A stretch of 64,000 nt of DNA from JAYZDF01 sp036337945 (lineage in GTDB: Bacteria; Myxococcota; Kuafuiibacteriia; Kuafuiibacteriales; Kuafuiibacteriaceae). This document shows positions 52,416 through 61,454 of this stretch, in pieces. A program made the position numbers and the translations under genes. Position 1 is the first letter of the stretch, and every line of letters begins with the position of its first letter. The stretch is taken from contig JAYZDF010000124.1 of assembly GCA_036337945.1 (NCBI GenBank), positions 1-64,000 of the forward strand, given 5' to 3'. The notes below the pieces were generated by a model that was not told the origin of the DNA, searched no databases, and saw only the letters and a program-made list of their open reading frames with translations.

Positions 52416-55400
52416 TTTCAATCCAATTACTCAGCTTGGCATTGGTCACCCAACCAAGCTGCGCTGACGGCCGGATAGACGGCTTTGTCTTTGAGCAAAG
52501 TACTAATCGCCCGATACCAGCCCTTCAGGTCAAAGTCGGGGGCGAGAGCAGGAACACTGATTCTCGCGGAAGTTTCTCAGTGACCCTCCCGTGCGGCAAC
52601 TATCCGATGTTCATCTCGGGCACAGATTTCGTCACGGTAAAAACATCGTCGGTTGCGGTCATACCTGGCGAGGTGAGTGAAGCCTTCGTCACCGTGACCA
52701 GCACTGGAAGCAAACCGCTCCTTCAGGTTGAGTCTGCGGGCCCAATTTTTCAGGTGGCAAAAGACGAAAGTAACGCACCTCGAGGCACCATCACGGGAAC
52801 AATTATCGACACAGATAAGAAGAAACCAATATCCGGTGCGAGAATATTCGCTCGGGGCCGAGCTGAAGAGGTTCTCTCTGACGACCAAGGAAAATTCTCA
52901 CTTTCTCTACCCGCAGGAGATTATGACCTTACGTTTATTCACTCTCGTTTCTCAACCTTCACTTTACGTGGACTCAAAGTTGAAGGAGAAAAAGAGATAC
53001 GGACCGATGTTGAGATGTCGCCCGCCGCACTTCAACTGCAAGCACTGACGGTATCGGCTCCACGAGTCGAAGGAAGCATGACTTCGGTCCTAAGCGAACG
53101 TCGAGAATCTGGAGCGGTCAGTGACATCATCGGCGCAGACCAAATGTCGAAATCCGGTGACTCTGATGCCGCAGGTGCTCTCAAGCGAGTCACTGGCGTT
53201 ACAGTTATCGGCGGAAAGTTCGTCTACGTTCGCGGTTTGGGCGAACGCTATTCAAGCACCCTATTGAATGGCTCTAGTCTTCCAAGTCCTGACCCAGAAC
53301 GACGCGTCGTTCCTCTCGACATGTTCCCCACAGACGTCCTGGAAAGCGTTCTCATCGATAAAACCTTCCGCCCTGACCTCGTGGGAGAGTTTGGCGGCGG
53401 CTCGGTTCAATTACGCACCAGAGGCTTTCCTAAAGGATTTCTCGCCAACTTCTCTATATCTGGTGGCATAACCCAGGGAATCACTTTCGACACGGGTCCT
53501 GCATCCGTATCTGGTCCAACTGACTTTCTCGGCATCGACGGAAGCTTTCGTAACCTTCCCCCTTCTGTCGCAGAAGCGTCGCGAAATGAACCACTCATTC
53601 AGACCGACCGTTTTTCTACGCGCGGTTACACCGCGGAGGAGCTTGAACAATTTGGCGAAGAGCTGGCCGAAAGGTATGAGCTACTCGAGCAATCCATTCC
53701 TCCGGGTCTTGGGCTCAGCGGCTCGATTGGAGATAGTTTCTCACTATTTGGCGGAAAAGGCGGCTACTTCTCCTCTCTTGCCTACGACAACGGCTATGGG
53801 CAAGATGACTCCACGGTAACCATTTATACCGTTGGCTCCGGGGACCTCGAACAAGCGCACCGATATGTGTTCGATGAAATCACCAATACAATTTCACTTT
53901 CCGGTATTTTCACTACGGGTCTGGACTGGGAAAGCGGAGATCAAATCCGCCTCACCACTCTTCTAAATCGTATTACTGACGATGAGGCCAGAGTCTACGA
54001 GGGCCCAAACCGAGACCTCGGTGAAAACATTAGAGTCACGCGATTTCGCTGGATAGAAAGGATGATGATTTCGCAGCAGCTCCGTGGCGAGCATCCTTTG
54101 AAATTTCTGAACTCGACCCTCGGATGGAGATATACCTTCGCGATTGCAACTCGAGACGAACCTGATCGTCGTTCGATTCGATATGACTACGAACCTAGTG
54201 TTCAGCAATGGTATCTATCTGACCGCCCCGAAGGCAATCGCCAAGTCGTAAGTGACCTGACCAATGTCAATCATGACGTCGCGGCGGACTGGACTATTCC
54301 CTTTAGTTTTTTGAAAAAAGAAGACTCCAACATAAAGTCTGGGTTTAACGTTATCTTCAAGAATCGAGAAGTCGACACTCGTCGTTACAAGTTCCAAGAC
54401 CGTGGACCTCGGAGTATTCTGCCAGAAGTGCTCAGTCTGCCGCCGGAGCAAATTTTTGTCCCGGAAAACATTGGTCGCGATGGCTTTCAGTTAGAAGAAG
54501 TTACTCTCGTCACCGATAATTATCGAGCAGGACAACGCGTATTCAGTGGCTACGTGATGACAGATATGGCGCTCTTAGAGTCACTGCGCTTTGTCGGTGG
54601 GCTTCGCCTTGAGTTGCCGAGACAAACAGTAGAAACCTTCGAGCCTTTCAATCCTGACGCCACGCCAGTATCCGCAGAGCTGACCAATGTAGATGTTCTC
54701 CCCGCAGGTGTATTCTCCCTGAATCTTGCAGATGACATGGTCTTACGAGTTGGCGGCAGTGGAACCGTCTCACGACCCGACTTCCGCGAATTATCGCCCG
54801 CCACCTTCACAGACGTTACGGGCGGCCGCTTATTGTTTGGTAATCCAGACCTTCAGCGAACACAGATCTATCACTCCGACGTAAGATGGGAGTGGTATCT
54901 CAGTGATACCGAAATGTTTTCCGTAGCGGGCTTCTACAAGAACTTCATCGACCCGATTGAAATCGTCGTTGTCCCGAGTGCACAACTTTCACTCACCTAC
55001 GAAAATGCGGAAAGCGCGAGTAACTTTGGACTCGAAATCGACTTCAGAAAGAACTTCAGCTTTATATCTCCTGCGTTAGAAGACTTATCCATTTCTGGAA
55101 ATGTCGCCTTCATCGAATCCCAAGTTCGGCTTCGAGAGGGCTCTACGATTCAAACCTCTAAAGAACGCCCCCTGCAGGGCCAATCTCCTTATGTGGCTAA
55201 TGTTCAACTGGCTTACGACAACGTAGATCTCGGTGCCACTGGAACGATTGTATATAACGTTTTTGGGCCCCGCATCGCTGAGGTTGGCGCCCTAGGTGCA
55301 CCTGATGTCTATGAAGAACCTGTACACCTTCTCGACCTTGTATTCAGTCAAAATCTAGGCAGCGGCTGGAAGCTCAAATTGAAAGGAAGCAACCTTTTGG

Positions 55401-55513
55401 ACCTTCCTATTCGGATGACTCAAGGAACGAACTCCGTCACTAACGAACCCAACCTCACGCGCGTACGAACCAGAGGTCGCCGAGTGAGTCTGGGACTCAG
55501 TAAATCTTTCTAA
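52412..55513 (+). CDS. TonB-dependent outer-membrane receptor with carboxypeptidase-regulatory-like domains
   Basis: 1033 aa. A signal peptide is followed by two carboxypeptidase-regulatory-like modules (about residues 20-85 and 125-190). The plug starts near 215 (AVSDIIGADQMSKSGDSDAAGALKRVTGVTVI; FVYVRGLGERYSSTLLNGSSLPSPDPERRVVPLDMFPTDVLESV). The barrel ends in LGLSKSF with the C-terminal Phe. The plug domain shows the VYVRGLGERYSS phrase common to large SusC/OMR-like receptors. Likely takes up a polymer or organophosphate using the ExbB/D/TonB proteins encoded just upstream. Confidence 0.88.
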   Translation: MISIQLLSLALVTQPSCADGRIDGFVFEQSTNRPIPALQVKVGGESRNTDSRGSFSVTLPCGNYPMFISGTDFVTVKTSSVAVIPGEVSEAFVTVTSTGSKPLLQVESAGPIFQVAKDESNAPRGTITGTIIDTDKKKPISGARIFARGRAEEVLSDDQGKFSLSLPAGDYDLTFIHSRFSTFTLRGLKVEGEKEIRTDVEMSPAALQLQALTVSAPRVEGSMTSVLSERRESGAVSDIIGADQMSKSGDSDAAGALKRVTGVTVIGGKFVYVRGLGERYSSTLLNGSSLPSPDPERRVVPLDMFPTDVLESVLIDKTFRPDLVGEFGGGSVQLRTRGFPKGFLANFSISGGITQGITFDTGPASVSGPTDFLGIDGSFRNLPPSVAEASRNEPLIQTDRFSTRGYTAEELEQFGEELAERYELLEQSIPPGLGLSGSIGDSFSLFGGKGGYFSSLAYDNGYGQDDSTVTIYTVGSGDLEQAHRYVFDEITNTISLSGIFTTGLDWESGDQIRLTTLLNRITDDEARVYEGPNRDLGENIRVTRFRWIERMMISQQLRGEHPLKFLNSTLGWRYTFAIATRDEPDRRSIRYDYEPSVQQWYLSDRPEGNRQVVSDLTNVNHDVAADWTIPFSFLKKEDSNIKSGFNVIFKNREVDTRRYKFQDRGPRSILPEVLSLPPEQIFVPENIGRDGFQLEEVTLVTDNYRAGQRVFSGYVMTDMALLESLRFVGGLRLELPRQTVETFEPFNPDATPVSAELTNVDVLPAGVFSLNLADDMVLRVGGSGTVSRPDFRELSPATFTDVTGGRLLFGNPDLQRTQIYHSDVRWEWYLSDTEMFSVAGFYKNFIDPIEIVVVPSAQLSLTYENAESASNFGLEIDFRKNFSFISPALEDLSISGNVAFIESQVRLREGSTIQTSKERPLQGQSPYVANVQLAYDNVDLGATGTIVYNVFGPRIAEVGALGAPDVYEEPVHLLDLVFSQNLGSGWKLKLKGSNLLDLPIRMTQGTNSVTNEPNLTRVRTRGRRVSLGLSKSF

Positions 55514-55514
55514 T

Positions 55515-56465
55515 CTATTTTTTCACGGCTCTGACAAGACACCGAGTCGGCGCTGGATAGCCTTCAATGGTCTTGTTTGGGTCATCAGGGTCCAGATAAT
55601 TAGGCAAAGACTCAAACGTCATCCATTCTGTGCGATTTTGTTCTTCAAAGGTCGTGCGGTTGATATCAAGAATCTCAACGTCCGAAAAACCTGAATCACT
55701 CACCCACTGCGTGAGCTCATCGGGGCACGGAACATTCCAGACATTCCGCATCTTTGCGTATCGACCTTCCAAATCTAAAGATTTGTCTCCCTCAACAATC
55801 AACGTTTCCAGAACGAGTTGTCCCTCGGGTTTGAGGCAATTCTTGATATCTTGAATATGCTGTTGCGGGTTTCGTTGATGATACAGAACGCCCATGCTGA
55901 AGACAGAGTCGAAACGTTCTTGGGTTAGCTCGGGACGAACCTGTTCAAAACGCAAAGGAAGAACCCAATGCCTATCGCTTTGCAAATAACGATTCAAAGC
56001 GAAATATTGCACGCAAAAAAGAACCATCGGATCCAAACCGACGACTTTTTGGGCGCCTGCTTCGAGCATTCGCCAACCAAAATAACCGTTGCCACAGCCA
56101 ATATCTAAAACCGTGTGACCGTCTATCTCGATATGAGGCATGACCCGATTCCATTTAAAGTCAGACCGCCATTCCGTTTGAACTTTGACCCCCAAAAATT
56201 CAAACGGACCTTTTCGCCAAGGGTGGAGTTCCATGAGATTCATTCGAATCTCAGATTTTTGCTTATCTGTACTCCCTGGAGTTGCTTCCAATGTCACCGT
56301 ATCGCCCGCGCGAAAATCCCACTCGGCGACGGAGGGAAGCTCACGAACAGCGTTGCACCATTTCGGGAAATTGCCGTTTGATTCGAGTCTATGGTGGACC
56401 TGCTCTCGAAGCTCATCCCAATCTGAGAATTGCTCCCAAAATGACTTGTAATTTTGCTCGATCAT
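55515..56465 (-). CDS. cmoB: tRNA U34 carboxymethyltransferase CmoB
   Basis: 316 aa from ATG 56465, overlapping the cmoA stop by 4 bases; the longer frame to 56498 would overlap it more. SAM motif VLDIGCGNGYFGWRM, a GLDPMVLFCVQYFALNRYL region and the substrate part (VFSMGVLYHQRNPQQHI, GYPAPTRCLVRA) match CmoB. It uses carboxy-SAM made by CmoA to modify uridine 34 in tRNA. Confidence 0.92.
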   Translation of the reverse strand: MIEQNYKSFWEQFSDWDELREQVHHRLESNGNFPKWCNAVRELPSVAEWDFRAGDTVTLEATPGSTDKQKSEIRMNLMELHPWRKGPFEFLGVKVQTEWRSDFKWNRVMPHIEIDGHTVLDIGCGNGYFGWRMLEAGAQKVVGLDPMVLFCVQYFALNRYLQSDRHWVLPLRFEQVRPELTQERFDSVFSMGVLYHQRNPQQHIQDIKNCLKPEGQLVLETLIVEGDKSLDLEGRYAKMRNVWNVPCPDELTQWVSDSGFSDVEILDINRTTFEEQNRTEWMTFESLPNYLDPDDPNKTIEGYPAPTRCLVRAVKK

Positions 56466-57178
56466 TTCGTGACCATAAATGACGCCCAGTTGAGGCACTT
56501 GTACCAGGTCTTCACATCATGAAACTGAGCTTGTGCGAAGCGTTCATAATGTTGCTCATGCGTATCAATCACCATGACATTTTCAAGCGCTGTTCGCTTC
56601 TGAGACACTTCAAGCTCAGTGTAGCCATTTGCTCGCTTGTAATCGTGATGAATCTCGGTAAACAACTCATCGACCGCTTCATCCGTAAACCGAATCTTTT
56701 CAGAAACAATAAGCAAACCGCCTGAGTTCATTTGCTCCTGCATCCGCGTCACGAGTTCAAGGCGCTTTTCTGGGGCAATAAATTGGAGGACGTAGTTCAT
56801 GACAATCACGTCTGCCCCCGTAAAATCAGTCTCTAAAATATCCGCACAGTAGAACGCACACCGAGAATCTGAGATTTGTTCTTTTGCGCGATCAATCATG
56901 GCCGGAGAATTATCGACCGCATGGAGCTTCACGGATTTTTCGCCTAATTGATGGAGGATGGCTAATGAGGACGCGCCCAAAGAACAACCCAAGTCGAATA
57001 TTTTCCCGTTCTCTGGAGCGTGACGCGCCGCGATCAAACCCGTCAGCGGAATGACTGTTTCATAGCCAGGAACAGAACGACGAACCATGTCGGGGAATAC
57101 TTCTGCGACCGACGCATCAAAGGCAAAGTCTACAATCTGAGGCGATACTTTGCGGTAAATCTCGTCCTTCTTATTCAT
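56462..57178 (-). CDS. cmoA: Carboxy-SAM synthase CmoA
   Basis: 238 aa. SAM-binding motif KIFDLGCSLGASSLAILHQL, ADVIVMNYVLQFI and SEKIRFTD match CmoA; the N-terminus is FDASVAEVFPDMVRRSVPGY. It converts SAM and prephenate to carboxy-SAM for CmoB, whose gene overlaps by 4 bases. Located with no other tRNA-modification gene near. Confidence 0.92.
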   Translation of the reverse strand: MNKKDEIYRKVSPQIVDFAFDASVAEVFPDMVRRSVPGYETVIPLTGLIAARHAPENGKIFDLGCSLGASSLAILHQLGEKSVKLHAVDNSPAMIDRAKEQISDSRCAFYCADILETDFTGADVIVMNYVLQFIAPEKRLELVTRMQEQMNSGGLLIVSEKIRFTDEAVDELFTEIHHDYKRANGYTELEVSQKRTALENVMVIDTHEQHYERFAQAQFHDVKTWYKCLNWASFMVTK

Positions 57179-57420
57179 GAAAGAATGCGTCCTCTATAGT
57201 CGATAACGAAGCTTCGCGACCATCACCCAGCTTTAGGTCTTCAAAATCAATGCGATATACACGCATAAGTAAACAAAGAAGAGAAAATTACCCACAGCTG
57301 GGGAGAAAACTCGCCAATTTATGGTCCGATACGACACCAAACGGTTCAGAATTGTTTGGCACTCATATTGCTTAGGTTGTCACTGGGAGTATTCGCACAG
57401 CGATTACACCTAGGAAAAAC

Positions 57421-58593
57421 GTGCACACTAGAATTGCCAGAAATACTTCGACATCCTACTCACCAAACGAGCATAGAAGCTATACCGTCGTCTCCGGAGA
57501 TAATCTTCATCACATTGCGCAAAGGTTCGGAGTCTCTTTTGAGGCCCTCCTCGCCCACAATCCACAAATTCGGGACCCGTCCATTATTTCTCCCGGTCAA
57601 CAAATAACTCTCCCCTTGCCTCCCCGAGGCGTGCAAGTTGTCAGCACGTCGGCATCACACCCGACTTCCACGGTCTCAATCGGAGATCGTGGAGGTCAGG
57701 TTCGTGATTTACAGAGCAGACTTAATGCTGCTGGTTTTTCTATTGGCCCGGTAGATGGTGTATTCGGTCCTAAGACGAGACGTGCGGTCATACGATTTCA
57801 GCGCTCAGTGGGCCTCTCACAGGATGGTATTGCCGGCCCCAATACTCAACGAGCTCTGCTAACACGGGCACATGAGCTAACTGGGACCCCAGCCCCGAGT
57901 GGTTCTACCCGGACTTCAAACGAAACAAGGTCAGCCCCATTTCCGGTCATGAGTCGCGGCAGCCGCGGACCTCAAGTGCGGACACTTCAAGAACAACTTC
58001 ATGCTCTTGGATTTGATGCTGGCCCCGTCGATGGTGACTTTGGCGCTAAAACACAATACGCCGTCCAGCGGTTTCAGACTTCACAAGGCCTATCTCCCGA
58101 TGGAATTGTCGGAAATCAGACCATGAGCGCCCTGTTGCGCCCGTCTGCAACTCGAACTGCTTCAGCGCCAAGACTGCCTGTCTATCCACCTCACTCTCCT
58201 GAAGCGATTGCTCTTTTTCGGGAGGCAGCAAGTGTTGCAGGTGTCCCCACCAGCTGGGCTACTTCAAATGGATTGCATCAAATTTTAAGTCGAGAGTCTG
58301 GTGGCCGGGTCGGTGTGCCAAACTACACGTATGGGCGACGCGCGCAAGATCCTGGTCAGTGGCCAGAGATTTGGTCAGAGTTGCGTAATGGCACTATTTC
58401 AGCGCGGTCTTCAGCGACAGGGCTGGGCCAATTACTCCTCAATAATGTAGACACGTATTACCCGAGTGGCCGCAGCGGCATTGGGAATGCTGTTGAAGAA
58501 GCAGCAGGAATGCTCAACTACATCCAGGCGAGATACGGCAACCCCGAACAAGCTTGGAGAAGTTACGGGCGTATGGGCTTCGAAGGTTATTAG
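57421..58593 (+). CDS. LysM plus two peptidoglycan-binding domains, lytic-transglycosylase-like tail
   Basis: 390 aa from GTG 57421. LysM domain at residues about 20-65 (YTVVSGDNLHHIAQRFGVSF). Two PG_binding_1 repeats: GGQVRDLQSRLNAAGFSIGPVDGVFGPKTRRAV and GPQVRTLQEQLHALGFDAGPVDGDFGAKTQYAV. The C-terminal part (ILSRESGGRVGVPN, ATGLGQLLLNNVDTYYPSG, EQAWRSYGRMGF) looks like a lysozyme/lytic-transglycosylase fold with Glu in RESGG. No signal peptide at the N-terminus is seen, so a phage-like or self-secreted enzyme is possible. Confidence 0.78.
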   Translation: MHTRIARNTSTSYSPNEHRSYTVVSGDNLHHIAQRFGVSFEALLAHNPQIRDPSIISPGQQITLPLPPRGVQVVSTSASHPTSTVSIGDRGGQVRDLQSRLNAAGFSIGPVDGVFGPKTRRAVIRFQRSVGLSQDGIAGPNTQRALLTRAHELTGTPAPSGSTRTSNETRSAPFPVMSRGSRGPQVRTLQEQLHALGFDAGPVDGDFGAKTQYAVQRFQTSQGLSPDGIVGNQTMSALLRPSATRTASAPRLPVYPPHSPEAIALFREAASVAGVPTSWATSNGLHQILSRESGGRVGVPNYTYGRRAQDPGQWPEIWSELRNGTISARSSATGLGQLLLNNVDTYYPSGRSGIGNAVEEAAGMLNYIQARYGNPEQAWRSYGRMGFEGY

Positions 58594-58610
58594 GTAAACA
58601 GAACCTAACG

Positions 58611-60530
58611 CTAGCCGCCTATCTCCCCACCATCACTTCGGACGACTGCAATCACGGATGGACGTGGTGGCACGTCAGGTGAAAAATCAGGCCATCTGGT
58701 GCCTGGGTTATTAAAGGTGCATCCTTTTCCGAACCCTGGATGCTGTATAGAAACAAACAATGTTTTCGCATCGGGAGTAAAACACGGGCCGCAGGCTTCT
58801 GCACCAGAAGGCACTCTGAGAAATCGCTGGACCAGGTTTCTCTCTTCTTCGCTTGTACCGCATACAAATATTCCATCGGCGCTATTGAGCGCACCTTGGA
58901 TGCCATCTGTGGCTATCCAGAGTCTCCCTTGGTTATCAAACGTACAGTTGTCCGGACAAGCAAAGGCGTCCTTGGAAAGAGTGTCCGCATGATACGCGCC
59001 CAAGGAAGCTTTACGGGAGACAGGACCACCAGCGATCAAGACCTCCCACTTAAATTCCGGAGCCGCATGATCGACTCGGCCATCTTTGTCCTCGGGAGGC
59101 GAAATTTCGAGTACATGACCGTATCGATTGTCTTCGAAGGGATTTGCAGCGTCGACCATGCTTGCTTTCCTTCGGCCGTTTTTCGTAAGCATGACATAAA
59201 CCTTACCGGTTTTTGGATTCGCTTCTACATCCTCGGGTCGGTCCATCTTAGTAGCCCCAACCGTATCTGCCGCTCGTCTTGCTTCAATGAGTACGTCTGC
59301 TTGAGAGTCAAACCCGTTTGATTTATCAAGCCCGTTGAGTCCGTGTATGAGAGGTATCCAGCGAGCGGTGCCATCATCATTGAATTTTGCGGCATACAGA
59401 ATACCTTCATCGAGCAAGTCGGCGTTCGCCGCTTTAGCATTTGGGTCGTACTTATCTTTAGAAACAAATTTGTACAGATACTCAAAGTAATCGTCATCAC
59501 CTGAGTATACAGCGACCTGACCTGAGCCACTGACCGCCACCGTCGCAGCTTCACGGCATGCACGACCGAGCGCTGTTCTTTTTTTCGGGACGGACTGAGG
59601 GTCGTACGGATCATATTCGACCACCCAACCGTAATGATTCGGTGCTCTGGGTTCATCATCAACTCTAAATCGAGAATCGAACCGGAATTGACCAAACGTC
59701 GCAGGTGTATCAATGGCGTACCTTTCGTAGGCCAATTTTTCTTCTGCTGCGCCGTGTTTTACTTCGAAGAAGTCTGCAAAATTCTCTTCGCAAAAAAGTA
59801 CTGTACCCCACGGCGTCACGCCGCCTGAGCAATTGGCCATCGTGCCGCGTGACCTCATTCCGTCGGGGAATTGCGTGGTTCGAAGTCGCTTGTGGCCCAT
59901 CACCGGCCCGCTGAATTCGATCTTCGTCTCGAGCAACGAGATGCGGCGGTTTCGTTGACCTTTGATTATCGTCCAAAGTCCATTTACTTTGCGAATCTCA
60001 ACAACCGAATGGCCAAGCGCAGCCATTTCTATTCGGGCATGCTCCTCAGTGATTGCGTCACGCACCCCACCTTGTGCTTCATATCCAGGGAACATCATCG
60101 ATGCCCAATTGAATTCATGGTTGACACAAAGTAAGCCATGCTCGCTTCCCTCAATCGGAAGGTAGCCGACAAAATCACAGTTGTTACCAAACTGGCGAAG
60201 CTGTGCCTGTTCAGTTTGTTTGTGAGCATCAAAGTTCTCTGCCGCGTCAAATAGTGGGTCGCCCCAGCTGAGCAACACTTGCGCCTCATAGCCGTTCGGT
60301 ACATGCAATTTGTCATCAATGCCGGGTTCAACAGACTCAAACCATCGACCTGGCCGGCCAGACGCTGCGAGTAGCGAGTCTTTTTTTCTTTCCACACCGG
60401 CGCAGTTAAGGCTGAGTGCTAACGGCGTGAGTCCCGCGATGAGCGATGTCCGCCCAAATTCTCGACGCGAAAGACGTCGTTCGAGGGTCTGCTCAAAAGT
60501 ATTAGAATTTCCGACATTTTTCATAGCCAT
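58611..60530 (-). CDS. phoX: PhoX-family alkaline phosphatase
   Basis: 639 aa from ATG 60530 (60524 also possible; a TTG at 60584 would place the Pho-like repeat inside the gene). Tat signal RRLSRREFGRTSLIAGLTPLALS. PhoX (DUF839) motifs: GFDCVNHEFNW-like GLLCVNHEFNW, GTMANCSGGVTPWGTVLFCEENF, GWVVEYDPYDPQS, RACREAATVAVSGSGQVAVYSGDD and MDRPEDVEANPKTGKVYVMLTKN. Secreted Ca/Fe-dependent phosphomonoesterase expected in the periplasm, releasing phosphate from organic sources. Confidence 0.85.
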   Translation of the reverse strand: MAMKNVGNSNTFEQTLERRLSRREFGRTSLIAGLTPLALSLNCAGVERKKDSLLAASGRPGRWFESVEPGIDDKLHVPNGYEAQVLLSWGDPLFDAAENFDAHKQTEQAQLRQFGNNCDFVGYLPIEGSEHGLLCVNHEFNWASMMFPGYEAQGGVRDAITEEHARIEMAALGHSVVEIRKVNGLWTIIKGQRNRRISLLETKIEFSGPVMGHKRLRTTQFPDGMRSRGTMANCSGGVTPWGTVLFCEENFADFFEVKHGAAEEKLAYERYAIDTPATFGQFRFDSRFRVDDEPRAPNHYGWVVEYDPYDPQSVPKKRTALGRACREAATVAVSGSGQVAVYSGDDDYFEYLYKFVSKDKYDPNAKAANADLLDEGILYAAKFNDDGTARWIPLIHGLNGLDKSNGFDSQADVLIEARRAADTVGATKMDRPEDVEANPKTGKVYVMLTKNGRRKASMVDAANPFEDNRYGHVLEISPPEDKDGRVDHAAPEFKWEVLIAGGPVSRKASLGAYHADTLSKDAFACPDNCTFDNQGRLWIATDGIQGALNSADGIFVCGTSEEERNLVQRFLRVPSGAEACGPCFTPDAKTLFVSIQHPGFGKGCTFNNPGTRWPDFSPDVPPRPSVIAVVRSDGGEIGG

Positions 60531-60561
60531 CTTGATTATTACCGGTTTTCTTATCGGCCCT

Positions 60562-60580
60562 TGTGAAATGATCGTGACGT
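60562..60580 (-). promoter_or_regulatory. Weak Pho-box-like repeat before phoX
   Basis: The minus strand reads ACGTCACG (60580-60573) and ATTTCACA (60569-60562), 11 bases apart. Matches to the unit T[A/C]GTCACA are 6 and 5 of 8. It lies 32-50 bases before the phoX ATG. phoX is a standard Pho-regulon gene, which supports the site. Confidence 0.3.
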
Positions 60581-60584
60581 TCAA

Positions 60585-60997
60585 ATCATCTTATTAACTG
60601 ATATTTTCTTTTCGACGATTTAGCGCTCTGGTATTCCCTAAATTAAAAACGATTCCGTTGGGCTATAAGACCGACGCGTCGAAGTCATTGCTAGAATCTT
60701 GAATTGTGGATTGCTTTGCTACCAGTCGCGGTCTGTTGCTATTACCTCCCTCCAACTTTCGTGCGACAAAGGGCGGAGCTCAGCTCATCCTACTTCAGTT
60801 CCGCAAATAGATGCGCTGTAAACGACAACCTGGGGTTTTGGTGTACGTCAACGACAACTATGAGTGTAGGAGATTTTTGAACTCCGGGGCTACTAAACGC
60901 TAATTGTCAGTAGCTTCGACATCTCAACGCGTAATTTCTTCCAAAAACCTGCGGCTCTGATTTGCCTTTTCGTCGTGTTTTGTGCGGTTATATTCCT
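60585..60997. other. Intergenic region between phoX and small lipoprotein gene
   Basis: About 410 bases with divergent genes at each end. Contains no believable long frame, tRNA or terminator. Two copies of AACGACAAC occur near 60818 and 60849 but without further organisation. It should hold two promoters. Confidence 0.5.
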
Positions 60998-61435
60998 ATG
61001 AAGTTTAGGGCTCTTTCAATCTTCATGATGCTTGTTTGGTCATGCAGCGCTGATACCGATGGCGACCCCTCCACGGTGCCTGAAATCACAGACGTTCAAT
61101 TTCGTTCTCAAAGTGGCGACGACGGTGAACAATTTAATTTCACTATCTCGTTTCGTGACTCCGACGGAAACCTTTCAGGCGGAATTCTTACCTTTAAAGC
61201 CGGAAGTGAGGAGCCTGCAAGCATTCCTCTGCAACCCATTTTTGAAAATCAAACCCCGCCTCTGCCGAGCGACAGCGTAGACGGACAGCTTGATATCACC
61301 TTGAGTTATCAACCTACGGGCGGCATTAGTAGCGGTGAAAGACTGAGCTTCTCATTCACACTCACGGATGCGTTGAGGCAATCGTCATTGCCTGAAAACC
61401 TCACATTGGTCGCGGTTACGAGTGGTGGCCCGTAA
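60998..61435 (+). CDS. Small lipoprotein of unknown function
   Basis: 145 aa from ATG 60998, preferred because it gives a typical lipoprotein signal (MKFRALSIFMMLVWSC-SADTDGD); the TTG at 60962 would make it 157 aa. The mature part looks like an immunoglobulin-like or cadherin-like beta domain (ITDVQFRSQSGDDGEQFNFTISFRDSDGNLSGG; LTLVAVTSGG). Calcium-binding Asp-rich loops (DSDGN) are visible. Function unknown. Confidence 0.55.
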   Translation: MKFRALSIFMMLVWSCSADTDGDPSTVPEITDVQFRSQSGDDGEQFNFTISFRDSDGNLSGGILTFKAGSEEPASIPLQPIFENQTPPLPSDSVDGQLDITLSYQPTGGISSGERLSFSFTLTDALRQSSLPENLTLVAVTSGGP

Positions 61436-61454
61436 ACCGCAGGCTCCGAGGTAA

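Noticed and set aside
60530..60584. Longer phoX start at TTG 60584
   Set aside because: The added residues lack family features, while ATG 60530 begins shortly before the Tat motif and leaves the Pho-like repeat outside the gene.
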